Origin: Roseimicrobium sp. ORNL1 | Lineage (GTDB): Bacteria > Verrucomicrobiota > Verrucomicrobiia > Verrucomicrobiales > Verrucomicrobiaceae | Assembly (NCBI RefSeq): GCF_011044495.1 | Contig: NZ_CP049143.1 | Span: 7,812,001-7,876,000 of the forward strand | Direction of reading: 5' to 3' | DNA: 64,000 bases | Shown: positions 18,259-26,389 of the stretch, piece by piece | Layout: the number at the start of each line of letters is the position of its first letter | Position numbering within the stretch: position 1 is the first letter of the stretch | Program-made: the position numbers and the translations under genes | Notes under the pieces: model-generated | Seen by the model: only the letters and a program-made list of their open reading frames with translations | Database searches by the model: none | What the model was told of the DNA's origin: nothing

Positions 18259-20196
18259 CTACCGAATGGGTTTCAGCGCCACCCTGACAAAGGCTACATG
18301 CACCTTGCTGCCGTCGCTTCCGGGGACTTTGCGGACACCCAGGCAGACGGCCTGTCCCGGCTTCACCTGTGTCTTGCCCTCCCAGGTGGCATTGAATTCC
18401 ACGGGATCGGGAGGGCTGCCTTCATCTACGGTGCCCTCGACCTTGGGGAAGTGCTTCAAAGTTTCATCCAAGGTGGGCAGGCGGGGCAGGGCGGCATCGT
18501 GGCTCAGCTTGTAGGTCAAAGTGGCAGACTGCGCCGCGGAGAAGTCGAATGGGCTTGCGGGAGACGGTACTTCACCGGTCATCGTCCACGAGGTGCCCAC
18601 CGGGATCATCCCCATGGCTCCCGGCCAGAAGCGCCCGGGTATTTCCTCCACCGGTCCTCCCTCGGAGCAATACTCCATGAGGTACTCCATGCGCGCACTC
18701 GCCTCTTTGCCTGGCAGCGTCTTCACGGCTGCATGCCCAGCCAACGAGGCGGAGCCATCTTTGACCCGTGACAGCAGCTTTTCAAAGCGGGTTTGGTCTT
18801 CTGCGGCTGACACCTTGGCCTCCCAGGAACCGGACTCCGAGGCCGGCACGTCGAAGACCATGGCTTCCCCTTCTAGTTGAATTGCGGCCTCCGGCGCGAT
18901 GTCTTTCGTGCCTGCCGCTGTCTCATCCAGCCTGGCGAACAGGAGCATCGTTTCACCCGGCGCCAGTCCTTCTCCGTTCTTCAGGCATTCGGGGGTGCGG
19001 ATGACGGCGATGAGTGAGACACCATCTGCTGGGATGGTGGTGGCGGTCTTCACTGACTGTTCGTAGAACTGGGGGCGCCAGATGGTCATCTCAGGGGAGT
19101 CCTTCGCACACTGCCATGTTTGTCGGCGAGGCGGGCACGGCGATTGCATGAGGTCCAGCACGAGAGTGCGAATGGCCTCCCGTTGGATGCGAAGCCGGGT
19201 TCCGACGCCATTGTCGAACTCCCAACTGGTGGGAAACACGATGGTGTCATCAGGCCTGCTGTGCCGCCTGCTCGATTCGAGATCGGAGCCGTAGACAGGG
19301 TTGGTGGCCTGCAGACCCGCGACCACACGCAACGCGGCTTTGCCGGCGCGCTGTCGTTGCAGGAGATCCTTCAACAACGCGTGATCGGACGAGGTGTCAC
19401 GACTCGCGAGCAGCTTTTGCGCATCTTCTGCGCTCACACCAAGGCCCAGCAGCATCACATTCGCGAGGGACTCTGTGGCAGGGTGGTTGCTGGAAGCCGG
19501 GGCACTCTGGGGGTGTGCTTCCGCCAGGATCACATCGAGCACCGCCTCTCTTTGCGAGCCCATCTCCACATGATCCGCCGGACGCATGAATCCCAACACG
19601 GACGAGCCGGACACCGGTGCCCAACCGATCACCGTCAGGGTTTCTTCATAGATGTCCTGCTGCTTGAAGACGCCTGCTCCAGCTTCCTTTTTGGATGGCC
19701 AGACAAGCGGCCACTCAAGTGTCGTCGGATCTCGCGGAGAGAAACGTGTGGTCCAAGTCAGCCCTGTCCCTGGCTCGTCCCTGACAGCGTAACTTTTCCC
19801 TGCGGTGACCTCCAGTGAGGAACCGATTAGCATGTGAAAGAAGCCGAAGGGAGTTGAGGTGAAATTATCCTCGTTCTCAGCACACTCCCACGCCCACTTG
19901 ATCGTTCTGCCCATCTCCATCTGGAGTGGCGAATCCCCCTGCGTGGCGCCCACCAGTTTGGATACCTCACGCGCTTCCCCCGCCGTGACCATGCGCTGCA
20001 CTTCTGCGGCGAACGCAGTTCCCTGGCCATGTTTCATCACCGCATCAATGATCGCAGACTCAGGCGCGCGGATGATGCGTTGTCGCACCTCCACGATCGG
20101 TTGCGGCGTTGCTTCTCCGTGGGTGGGTGCAGCGACCAAAAAAGCGATGGCTGGAAGCAAGGCTCGATAGCCCGCTTTGCATGCTCGACCTGCCAT
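18259..20196 (-). CDS. large secreted protein of unknown function
   Basis: With the ATG at 20196 the product is 645 residues, starting with a plausible signal peptide ([19 protein letters not shown], then AAPTHGEA). A start at 20229 would add 11 residues but lies inside a terminator-like stem, so the shorter form is preferred. The protein seems to hold two similar halves, each with a beta-rich segment including terms such as [20 protein letters not shown] in the first and [15 protein letters not shown] with [11 protein letters not shown] in the second. The C-terminal region [20 protein letters not shown] resembles small secreted domains seen in this phylum. No family was recognised. Confidence 0.65.
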   Translation of the reverse strand: MAGRACKAGYRALLPAIAFLVAAPTHGEATPQPIVEVRQRIIRAPESAIIDAVMKHGQGTAFAAEVQRMVTAGEAREVSKLVGATQGDSPLQMEMGRTIKWAWECAENEDNFTSTPFGFFHMLIGSSLEVTAGKSYAVRDEPGTGLTWTTRFSPRDPTTLEWPLVWPSKKEAGAGVFKQQDIYEETLTVIGWAPVSGSSVLGFMRPADHVEMGSQREAVLDVILAEAHPQSAPASSNHPATESLANVMLLGLGVSAEDAQKLLASRDTSSDHALLKDLLQRQRAGKAALRVVAGLQATNPVYGSDLESSRRHSRPDDTIVFPTSWEFDNGVGTRLRIQREAIRTLVLDLMQSPCPPRRQTWQCAKDSPEMTIWRPQFYEQSVKTATTIPADGVSLIAVIRTPECLKNGEGLAPGETMLLFARLDETAAGTKDIAPEAAIQLEGEAMVFDVPASESGSWEAKVSAAEDQTRFEKLLSRVKDGSASLAGHAAVKTLPGKEASARMEYLMEYCSEGGPVEEIPGRFWPGAMGMIPVGTSWTMTGEVPSPASPFDFSAAQSATLTYKLSHDAALPRLPTLDETLKHFPKVEGTVDEGSPPDPVEFNATWEGKTQVKPGQAVCLGVRKVPGSDGSKVHVAFVRVALKPIR

Positions 20197-20208
20197 GGAG
20201 TGGCAATG

Positions 20209-20277
20209 AAAAAAGGCCTTGTGCTTCATGCAGCTCGCTGAGTGTAGAACTCAGGGCGCACCACGCACAAGGCCTTT
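20209..20277 (-). terminator. terminator-like hairpin after the carbonic anhydrase gene
   Basis: A 13-base perfect stem (AAAGGCCTTGTGC, minus strand from 20277, pairing with 20224-20212) encloses about 40 bases that contain a smaller hairpin with a CTGAG/CTCAG stem. It runs into six T (minus strand 20214-20209). It follows the carbonic anhydrase stop at 20313 and spans an in-frame ATG (20229) of the next gene. Confidence 0.65.
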
Positions 20278-20312
20278 GCGTCGACAATCCGAATTACCTT
20301 CGGACAAACAGG

Positions 20313-21011
20313 TTACTTCGTGGGAGTTTCGCTGAGGAACTCCACCTTGCCCGTGTCGAGGTCGTAGTGAGCGGCCACGATGGTGAGCTTGCTGGCGGCG
20401 GCTCTTTCCTTCAGGAAGGGTTCGGCCTCGCGAAGGCTTTTGACCACGTGGAGCGCATTGGCCTTGGCGGTGGCTTCGGCATCGGCGTCGGCGGTGGTGG
20501 CCACGGCGGGTGCGATGGCTTTCACGAGGGACTGGATGTGCCCCGGTGCCGTGCCCTTGGCGGCGATGGTATCGCGCGCGGCCTTCACGGCGCCACAACG
20601 CTCATGGGCGAGTACGACGATGAGCGGGCTGCCGAGTTCTTCCACGGCGAATTCGATGCTGCCGATCGTTTCGTCGTTGAGCACATTGCCCGCGACGCGC
20701 AGGACAAAGAGGTCACCCAGCCCCTGATCAAACACCACCTCGGGAGAAGTGCGGGAGTCTGCGCAGCCGAGGATGATCGCGAAAGGACGCTGGCCCTTGG
20801 CGAGTTCCGTCCGGGCGGTGCTGTTTTGGTTGGGATGCTTGAGTTTGTCCTCTGTAAAACGGGCGTTTCCGTCCTTGAGCCGGGTCAGCGCCTCTGCTGC
20901 GGTGACGGTGGGAGCGGATTGAGCGGGCGCCGGGTCCTTCGCAGGAATGGAGGCGGCAATGACGACGCCGAGGGTAATCGTGGCGGTGAGGATCGAAAGT
21001 TTGGTATTCAT
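20313..21011 (-). CDS. periplasmic beta-class carbonic anhydrase
   Basis: Carbonic anhydrase interconverts CO2 and bicarbonate with a zinc ion. From the ATG at 21011 the protein has 232 residues. Residues 1-23 are a signal peptide (MNTKLSILTATITLGVV, then AASIPA), so it is exported. Zinc and catalytic residues are visible: Cys83, Asp85 and Arg87 in LGCADSRTSPE, and His136 and Cys139 in LAHERCGAVKAA. VFDQGLGDLFVLRVAGNVL is the family core. The frame extends 45 residues upstream, but these lack a signal peptide character. A hairpin terminator follows. Most beta enzymes are cytoplasmic; an exported form suits CO2 handling at the envelope. Confidence 0.92.
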   Translation of the reverse strand: MNTKLSILTATITLGVVIAASIPAKDPAPAQSAPTVTAAEALTRLKDGNARFTEDKLKHPNQNSTARTELAKGQRPFAIILGCADSRTSPEVVFDQGLGDLFVLRVAGNVLNDETIGSIEFAVEELGSPLIVVLAHERCGAVKAARDTIAAKGTAPGHIQSLVKAIAPAVATTADADAEATAKANALHVVKSLREAEPFLKERAAASKLTIVAAHYDLDTGKVEFLSETPTK

Positions 21012-21175
21012 GACGGACGAGGTGTGGCGCAAAATGGGATCAATGCGGATCTCGTCGCAAGCGACGGAACCGCCAGCGCTAAATGGTGATTTTTTTCCAA
21101 CCGGTCCTGAGCGGAAATTCAATTCAACTTCCCACCTTTTGCGCAAACTGGAGGTGACTGAGCGTTAGCTGCATC

Positions 21176-22423
21176 ATGAAGCGCTTCCTCTTCTCCGCCT
21201 CGTTTCTGGTCGTGGGTTGTTGCCTTTCCACGGGAGTTTTCGCCCAGCAGACCCCGTCGCAAAAGAAGGACACCACGCTGGTGCCGCCCAAGAATCTCAA
21301 GACGAAGCTTCCTCCGGGCTACACGATTCCAATTGTGGACATCAGTGGAGAGAAGGAACGGCAGGTCGTGGTGGACAAGGAACCCGGCCAATACCTCGGC
21401 CACCCGACCACGCTTCTGTTGGAGGACAACAAGACCATGCTCATCGTGTACCCGAAAGGTCACGGGCGCGGGGCGATTGTGTACAAGCGCAGCACAGATG
21501 GCGGCCTGACCTGGAGTGACCGGCTGCCTACGCCGAAGAGCTGGGAGACTTCCCTGGAAGTGCCCACGCTGCACCGCGTGGTGGATGCGGCAGGGAAGAA
21601 GCGCATCATCATGTTCAGCGGGCTCTATCCCATCCGCATGGCGGTGACGGAGGATGACGGTGCGAACTGGAGCGAGCTGAAGCCCATCGGTGATTTCGGT
21701 GGTGTGGTGACCATGGCGACGGTGATTGGGCTGAAGACACCCGGCTACTACCTGGCCTTCTTCCATGATGATGGACGCTTTATCCGAGGCGGTATGGAGG
21801 ACAAGTTCCGTGTCAAAGGTCCGCAAACCGACCATACTTCCTCTGCGGCAAAGCCGTGGCGCTTCTGGGTGTACACGACGCTCTCCAAGGATGGGGGCCT
21901 CACGTGGAGTGTGCCGGTGCCGATTGCCATGCTGCCGGATGCCAGCCTCTGTGAGCCTGGGGTTCTGCGCTCTCCGGACGGACAGCAGATCGCCGTGCTG
22001 CTGCGGGAGAACAGCCGCAAGTACAACTCCTTCGTCATCTTCTCCGATGACGAGGGCCTGACATGGACGGAGCCGAAGGAATTGCCCGCCGCGCTCACGG
22101 GGGATCGCCACGTCGCGAAGTATGCGCCGGACGGACGGCTCTTCATCAGCTTCCGCGATACCACGCATGTGAGTCCCACCAAGGGTGACTGGGTCGGCTG
22201 GGTGGGCACCTATGATGACATCGTGAAGGGCAACGAAGGGCAATACCGCATCCGCTTCATGGATAATACCAAGGGCGCCGACTGCACGTATCCCGGCGTG
22301 GAACTGCTGCCGGATGGCACCTTTGTCACCACCACCTACGGCCACTGGGGCGAAGGCGAAATGCCGTGGATTGTGAGTGTGCGTTTCAAGCTGGAGGAGC
22401 TGGACAAGAAGGTGCAGAAGTGA
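21176..22423 (+). CDS. secreted sialidase-like (exo-alpha-sialidase/BNR repeat) protein
   Basis: The 415-residue product begins with a signal peptide (MKRFLFSASFLVVGCCLST, cleavage near GVFAQ). Four Asp-box (BNR) motifs S/T-x-D-x-G-x-x-W are visible: STDGGLTWSD, TEDDGANWSE, SKDGGLTWSV and SDDEGLTWTE, which mark six-bladed sialidase propellers. Sialidases cut terminal sialic acids, but many Asp-box proteins act on other glycans or only bind them. Candidate acidic and tyrosine residues of the active site (for example VPTLHRV, CTYPGVELLPDGTF) are present but cannot be assigned by eye. The esterase gene begins 10 bases downstream, so the two probably work together on extracellular glycan. Confidence 0.8.
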   Translation: MKRFLFSASFLVVGCCLSTGVFAQQTPSQKKDTTLVPPKNLKTKLPPGYTIPIVDISGEKERQVVVDKEPGQYLGHPTTLLLEDNKTMLIVYPKGHGRGAIVYKRSTDGGLTWSDRLPTPKSWETSLEVPTLHRVVDAAGKKRIIMFSGLYPIRMAVTEDDGANWSELKPIGDFGGVVTMATVIGLKTPGYYLAFFHDDGRFIRGGMEDKFRVKGPQTDHTSSAAKPWRFWVYTTLSKDGGLTWSVPVPIAMLPDASLCEPGVLRSPDGQQIAVLLRENSRKYNSFVIFSDDEGLTWTEPKELPAALTGDRHVAKYAPDGRLFISFRDTTHVSPTKGDWVGWVGTYDDIVKGNEGQYRIRFMDNTKGADCTYPGVELLPDGTFVTTTYGHWGEGEMPWIVSVRFKLEELDKKVQK

Positions 22424-22433
22424 GCCGCTTCCC

Positions 22434-23243
22434 ATGTCGTGCTTGTCCTTCGCTCAGAGATCCGTTGTCCTCGCCCTGCCTGTGCTGCTGTTGCCATTGC
22501 TATTGCTGACAGGCGGCCCTGTTTCAGGGGCAGATTTGCTCCCGGGCAGCACGCTGACGCTGCCATTTCCCCAGCTTCCACACGACCGACACGACCAGGC
22601 ATCAAGCTGCGAGATCAAACTGCCGGCGAACTATGCCCCGGATAAATCCTATCCGCTCGTGGTCTGGCTGGAAGGGGGTGACGGTGGGAACAAACCCCAG
22701 ACGCCGTTTCTGCCAGAGGGAGATTTCGTCACCGTCGGATTGCCCTTCCCGCTCGGTGCGAATCAACCATCGACACCCCATCTCGTGGGAGACTTCCCCG
22801 CCATCTGGAAATACCATCGAACGATGCTTGAGGAGATTCACCGGCGCATCCCCAATCTGGATCGACGCCGGAGCATCATCGCTGGATTCAGCAACGGTGC
22901 CCACGCCATCGACGGGATGCTGAAGTTAAAGGTGACACCTGGCGAAGGGCCGGGGCTTGCGTCCTTCTTTGGCATCTTCATCCTGGTGGAAGGCGGGGGA
23001 TGGGACGTCACCGAGGGCGAGTATCCAGATTGCACCGGGAAATTCGCGTATCTCGCGATGGGAGAGAAAAGTTCTCTACTTCGGGTGGTGCCGCGTGCGG
23101 CGAAGGAGTTTCTTGCCCATGGCGCCAGCATGCACCTCAGCATGATGGCGGGCACCAAGCATGAGTTCGCCGATTTCGAGAAGGAGACCATCCGGAAGTG
23201 GCTCGCGGAGGAGGCTCTTCCAGGACTCGCCAATGAGCGCTAG
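22434..23243 (+). CDS. secreted alpha/beta-hydrolase (esterase-like)
   Basis: The 269-residue protein starts with a long hydrophobic signal (VVLALPVLLLPLLLLTGG, then PVSGA). Nucleophile elbow GFSNGAHA puts the catalytic serine at 153, in a context (RRRSIIAGFSNGAHAI) typical of alpha/beta-hydrolases. A late His243 in AGTKHEFADF could complete the triad, and LVVWLEGGDGGN near residue 80 may provide the oxyanion loop. It is translationally close to the sialidase-like gene (10 bases), pointing to removal of ester groups such as acetyls from glycans. The specific substrate is inferred, not shown. Confidence 0.75.
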   Translation: MSCLSFAQRSVVLALPVLLLPLLLLTGGPVSGADLLPGSTLTLPFPQLPHDRHDQASSCEIKLPANYAPDKSYPLVVWLEGGDGGNKPQTPFLPEGDFVTVGLPFPLGANQPSTPHLVGDFPAIWKYHRTMLEEIHRRIPNLDRRRSIIAGFSNGAHAIDGMLKLKVTPGEGPGLASFFGIFILVEGGGWDVTEGEYPDCTGKFAYLAMGEKSSLLRVVPRAAKEFLAHGASMHLSMMAGTKHEFADFEKETIRKWLAEEALPGLANER

Positions 23244-23269
23244 CACTCCGCAGGTGTGCACGGCACGGG

Positions 23270-23713
23270 CTAGGAATCCATGCGCCGCTTCAGCTTCTTC
23301 AGCAGCTCCGCATTCCCCTCGAGCTCCTCAAGAATCAGCGTGAGCACCTTCAGCGTGCTCTTGCTCATGTGGTGCTCCATGCCTTCCACGTCGCGGTGCA
23401 CGGTCTCCGCATCGAGGCCGAAGCCGGTGAGCAGGCGTGAGAGCACGTCATGGCGGCGGGCGATGGCCTGGCCGACTTTTTTTCCTTCGGGGGTGAGGGT
23501 GACACCGCGGTAGCGTTCGTAGATCACGCAGCCCTCGGCATCCAGCTTCTGGATCATGTTCGTCACGCTGGCCTGGGAAATCCCCAAATTGCGAGCGATG
23601 TCCACCACGCGGGCGTAGCCCTTGGTTTCGATGAGGTTATAGATCTGCTCCAGGCAGTCCTCGCTGGCGCGGGACTGGCCGTTGGCTGGAGTGGTTTTGC
23701 GGGCGGCGGGCAT
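23270..23713 (-). CDS. DtxR/MntR-family metal-dependent transcriptional repressor
   Basis: A 147-residue protein from the ATG at 23713. Residues 15-85 form the winged helix: EDCLEQIYNLIETKGYARVVDIARNLG, recognition helix SQASVTNMIQKLDAEG, wing YERYRGVTLTPEG. Residues 86-140 form the dimer and metal domain (RRHDVLSRLLTGFGLDAETVHRDVEGMEHHMS), with the expected His and Glu ligands and without the SH3 domain of longer DtxR proteins. Such MntR-type proteins repress Mn or Fe uptake when the metal is bound. It is divergent from the metal transport operon, with a palindromic operator between. The frame extends farther upstream, but only into the operon's own region. Confidence 0.9.
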   Translation of the reverse strand: MPAARKTTPANGQSRASEDCLEQIYNLIETKGYARVVDIARNLGISQASVTNMIQKLDAEGCVIYERYRGVTLTPEGKKVGQAIARRHDVLSRLLTGFGLDAETVHRDVEGMEHHMSKSTLKVLTLILEELEGNAELLKKLKRRMDS

Positions 23714-23793
23714 TCTTCGGGGGCTGGCAGGAGCTTCGGCGAAAGTGACGCGATGTTCAACAGGAACGAAACAAACTAAGCCCTTGCCAAGAA

Positions 23794-23811
23794 AGTTAGT
23801 CTGGACTAACT
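23794..23811. promoter_or_regulatory. palindromic operator for the DtxR/MntR-type repressor
   Basis: AGTTAGTC (23794-23801), two bases, GACTAACT (23804-23811): a perfect 8+8 palindrome placed 12 bases before the substrate-binding protein ATG and 81 bases from the repressor start. DtxR-family operators are AT-rich palindromes with TTAG/CTAA half-sites, which this resembles. Confidence 0.75.
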
Positions 23812-23822
23812 CTGTTAACACC

Positions 23823-24758
23823 ATGAAATACTCTTCTCTTCTCCCAACACTGGCCGCGCTCGCCGGGCTGGTGCTGGCAGCGTGCAAACCGTCAGCCCCG
23901 AAGCAGTCCGATGGGAAGCTCACCGTGGTGACCACCACGACCATGATCACGGACATGGTGAAGGAAATCGGCGGGGATCACGTGCGTGTGCAGGCACTGA
24001 TGGGGCCGGGCGTGGATCCACACTTGTACAAGCCGACCGCGGAAGACGCGCGGAAGCTGCGCGAAGCCGGAGCAATCTTTTACAACGGCTTGATGCTGGA
24101 AGGACGCATGGCGGAACTCTTTGAGAAGTCGAAGAAGGACGGCGGAAAAGTGTATGAGCTGGCCTCCGCCATCAATGAAGGCAATCGCAAGCATGCAGAC
24201 GGCGGTCACTACGATCCGCACATCTGGGGTGATCCACGGTTGTGGCTGCTGTGCGTGGATGTGGCGGTGAAGGGCCTGAGCGAAGTGGACCCTGCTAATG
24301 CCGCTGACTACGCCAAGCGCGGTGCGGACACCAAGGCGAACTACAAGGCAGCCTTTGAATGGTGCCAGGAGCGCGTGGGGCAGATCCCGCCTGAGTCGCG
24401 GGTGCTCATCACCAGCCACGATGCCTTTGCGTACTTCGGCGATGCCTTCGGGTTCCAGGTCGTCGGGGTGCAGGGCATCTCCACGGTGAGCGAGGCGGGC
24501 CTCGCGGACGTGGCCAAGACGGTGGACTTCATCAAGAGCAAGAACGTGAAGGCCATCTTTGTGGAGTCCTCCGTCCCCCACGCCACCATTGAGCGCATCA
24601 GCAAGGACAGCGGTGCGAAGATCGGTGGAGAGCTATTCTCAGACGCCCTGGGCACTCCGGGAGAACTGAAGGAGGTCGGTGGGGAGAAGGTCGATCAGGG
24701 GACCTATGTCGGCATGATCAAGAGCAACGTGCATACCGTGGTGGAGGCGCTGAAGTAG
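23823..24758 (+). CDS. metal ABC transporter substrate-binding lipoprotein (TroA/MntA/ZnuA type)
   Basis: Captures a divalent metal outside the inner membrane and delivers it to the permease. The 311-residue protein has a lipobox ending in Cys21 (LVLAACKPS). Predicted ligands are His67 (DPHLYKPTAED), His133 (YDPHIWGDPRLW), His199 (ITSHDAFAYF) and Asp274 (LFSDALG). Three His plus Asp is the TroA-like set, which can bind Zn or Mn; there is no long His-rich loop as in ZnuA. The divergent MntR-type regulator favours Mn (or Fe). It is the first gene of a tight five-gene operon controlled by the operator just upstream. Confidence 0.93.
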   Translation: MKYSSLLPTLAALAGLVLAACKPSAPKQSDGKLTVVTTTTMITDMVKEIGGDHVRVQALMGPGVDPHLYKPTAEDARKLREAGAIFYNGLMLEGRMAELFEKSKKDGGKVYELASAINEGNRKHADGGHYDPHIWGDPRLWLLCVDVAVKGLSEVDPANAADYAKRGADTKANYKAAFEWCQERVGQIPPESRVLITSHDAFAYFGDAFGFQVVGVQGISTVSEAGLADVAKTVDFIKSKNVKAIFVESSVPHATIERISKDSGAKIGGELFSDALGTPGELKEVGGEKVDQGTYVGMIKSNVHTVVEALK

Positions 24759-24767
24759 GCATTTGTC

Positions 24768-25583
24768 ATGAGAGCCTTTCTCTTGTCTCTGTCTTTCTTC
24801 CCGGTGGTGTGTCTTGCCTTCGAACCCCACGACAAATCCGGCTACACGCTCTTCAATCCCACGCCACGCGAACACATGCGCGAGATGAGCACGGATCGCC
24901 CGGACACCACCGAGAGCGCGTACTCGGTGGATGCGGGTCACTTTCAGGTGGAGTCGACGTTGTTCGGCTTTGCCAAGGATGGCGGTGTGGAAGGCCTCAC
25001 CTTTGCGGAGTCCAACTTCAAGCTGGGTCTGACGAACAGCACGGACCTGCAACTCGTGGTGCCCTTCTATGAGCATGTGCGTGGCGACGGCGTTGACGAA
25101 GGCGGCATTGGCGATCTGCAGGTGCGCTTCAAGTGGAACCTGTGGGGCAATGATCAAGGCGATGGAAGCTCCGCTTTGGCCATTATGCCTTTCATCAAGG
25201 TGCCCACGGCAAGCCACGATCTTGGCAATGACAAGGTCGAGGGCGGCTTGATCGTGCCGGTGGCCGTGGACCTCTTCGATGGCTTGAGCTTGGCAGCCAT
25301 GGCAGAGGTGGATTTCGTGCACGATGAGATTCGCGGCGACTACGAGGCGGATTTCATCAACACCGTCACCCTGGGATATGAGCTTTCGGAGCGCTGGGGA
25401 TCCTTTGTGGAATTCATCAGCGTGGCCACCACGCGCAAGGAGGCTTCGTGGGAGGGGTATGCGAAAGCGGGGGTCACTTATGCTGTTTCGGACGATTTCA
25501 TTTTGGACGCTGGCGCCGCGGTTGGCGTGAATGATGCAGCAGAAGACTTTGGCGCCTTCGTAGGTTTCTCCTGGAGGCATTAA
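24768..25583 (+). CDS. outer-membrane beta-barrel (MetA-type transporter) in the metal operon
   Basis: A 271-residue protein with a signal peptide (MRAFLLSLSFFPVVCLAFE) and amphipathic strands throughout, ending with an aromatic residue region (FGAFVGFSWRH) as outer-membrane proteins do. The pattern STDRPDTTESAYSVDAGHFQVES, FKLGLTNSTDLQLVVPFYE and NTVTLGYELSERWGSFVEF matches the transporter family annotated as MetA-pathway of phenol degradation, whose members are small barrels. It lies 9 bases after the binding protein and 10 before the ATPase gene, so it is co-transcribed with metal uptake and may let the metal cross the outer membrane. That role is inferred. Confidence 0.7.
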   Translation: MRAFLLSLSFFPVVCLAFEPHDKSGYTLFNPTPREHMREMSTDRPDTTESAYSVDAGHFQVESTLFGFAKDGGVEGLTFAESNFKLGLTNSTDLQLVVPFYEHVRGDGVDEGGIGDLQVRFKWNLWGNDQGDGSSALAIMPFIKVPTASHDLGNDKVEGGLIVPVAVDLFDGLSLAAMAEVDFVHDEIRGDYEADFINTVTLGYELSERWGSFVEFISVATTRKEASWEGYAKAGVTYAVSDDFILDAGAAVGVNDAAEDFGAFVGFSWRH

Positions 25584-25593
25584 CACACTTTCA

Positions 25594-26376
25594 ATGAGCG
25601 AATCCAAGACCCCAGCACTGGAGCTTCACGACATCACGGTTTCTTATCAGAAGAAGCCGGTGCTCTACGGTGTGGACCTGCAGATTCCGGAAGGCTCGCT
25701 CGTGGGACTTATCGGTCCCAACGGTGCGGGGAAGAGCACGCTCATCCGTGCCGTGATGGGGCTGCTGCCGCTCTCGAGCGGTTGGGTGAAGATCTTCGGG
25801 GAGTCCTTCAAGGATGCCCGCAAGCGGGTGGGCTATGTACCGCAGCGCGAAGAGGTGGACTGGGATTTCCCCGTGAACGTCATGGACGTGGTGCTCATGG
25901 GCAGGTACGGGCGGCTGGGGCTCTTCAAGCGGCCCGGGAAGGAGGACCGTGAGAAGGCGCGGGAAGCGCTCGACAAGGTGTCCATGCTGCCCTTTGCCCA
26001 ACGGCAGATCTCCAATCTCAGCGGTGGTCAGCAGCAGCGGGTGTTCCTCGCGCGGGCGCTGGCACAGGAGAGTGACTTGTATCTCATGGATGAACCCTTC
26101 GCCGGCGTGGATGCGGCCACAGAGCGTGCCATCATCGCGCTGCTGCAGGAGCTCAAGTCACGCGGGAAGACTATTCTTGTCGTGCATCATGACCTCACCA
26201 CGGCACGGGAATATTTCGACCGGCTGGTGCTGCTGAACATGCGAGTGGTGGCCACTGGTCCCACGGAGCAGATATTCACCGCGGAGCTATTGCAAAAGAC
26301 GTACGGCGGCAAGCTTACCCTCCTGAGCGACGTCACGAGCGAACTAGCCCGCACCGAGAGAGGAGAGCGGGGCTGA
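25594..26376 (+). CDS. metal ABC transporter ATP-binding protein
   Basis: A 260-residue ABC ATPase that powers the two permeases downstream. Walker A is GPNGAGKST near residues 38-46, the Q-loop is VPQREEVDWDFPV, the signature is LSGGQQQRVFLARAL, Walker B is LYLMDEPFAGVD, and the H-loop is VVHHD. VPQREEVDWDFPVNVMDVV is typical of Mn/Zn-family ATPases (TroB, MntB, ZnuC). The position between binding protein and permeases confirms the system. Confidence 0.95.
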   Translation: MSESKTPALELHDITVSYQKKPVLYGVDLQIPEGSLVGLIGPNGAGKSTLIRAVMGLLPLSSGWVKIFGESFKDARKRVGYVPQREEVDWDFPVNVMDVVLMGRYGRLGLFKRPGKEDREKAREALDKVSMLPFAQRQISNLSGGQQQRVFLARALAQESDLYLMDEPFAGVDAATERAIIALLQELKSRGKTILVVHHDLTTAREYFDRLVLLNMRVVATGPTEQIFTAELLQKTYGGKLTLLSDVTSELARTERGERG

Positions 26377-26389
26377 CCCGCCGAATGAG

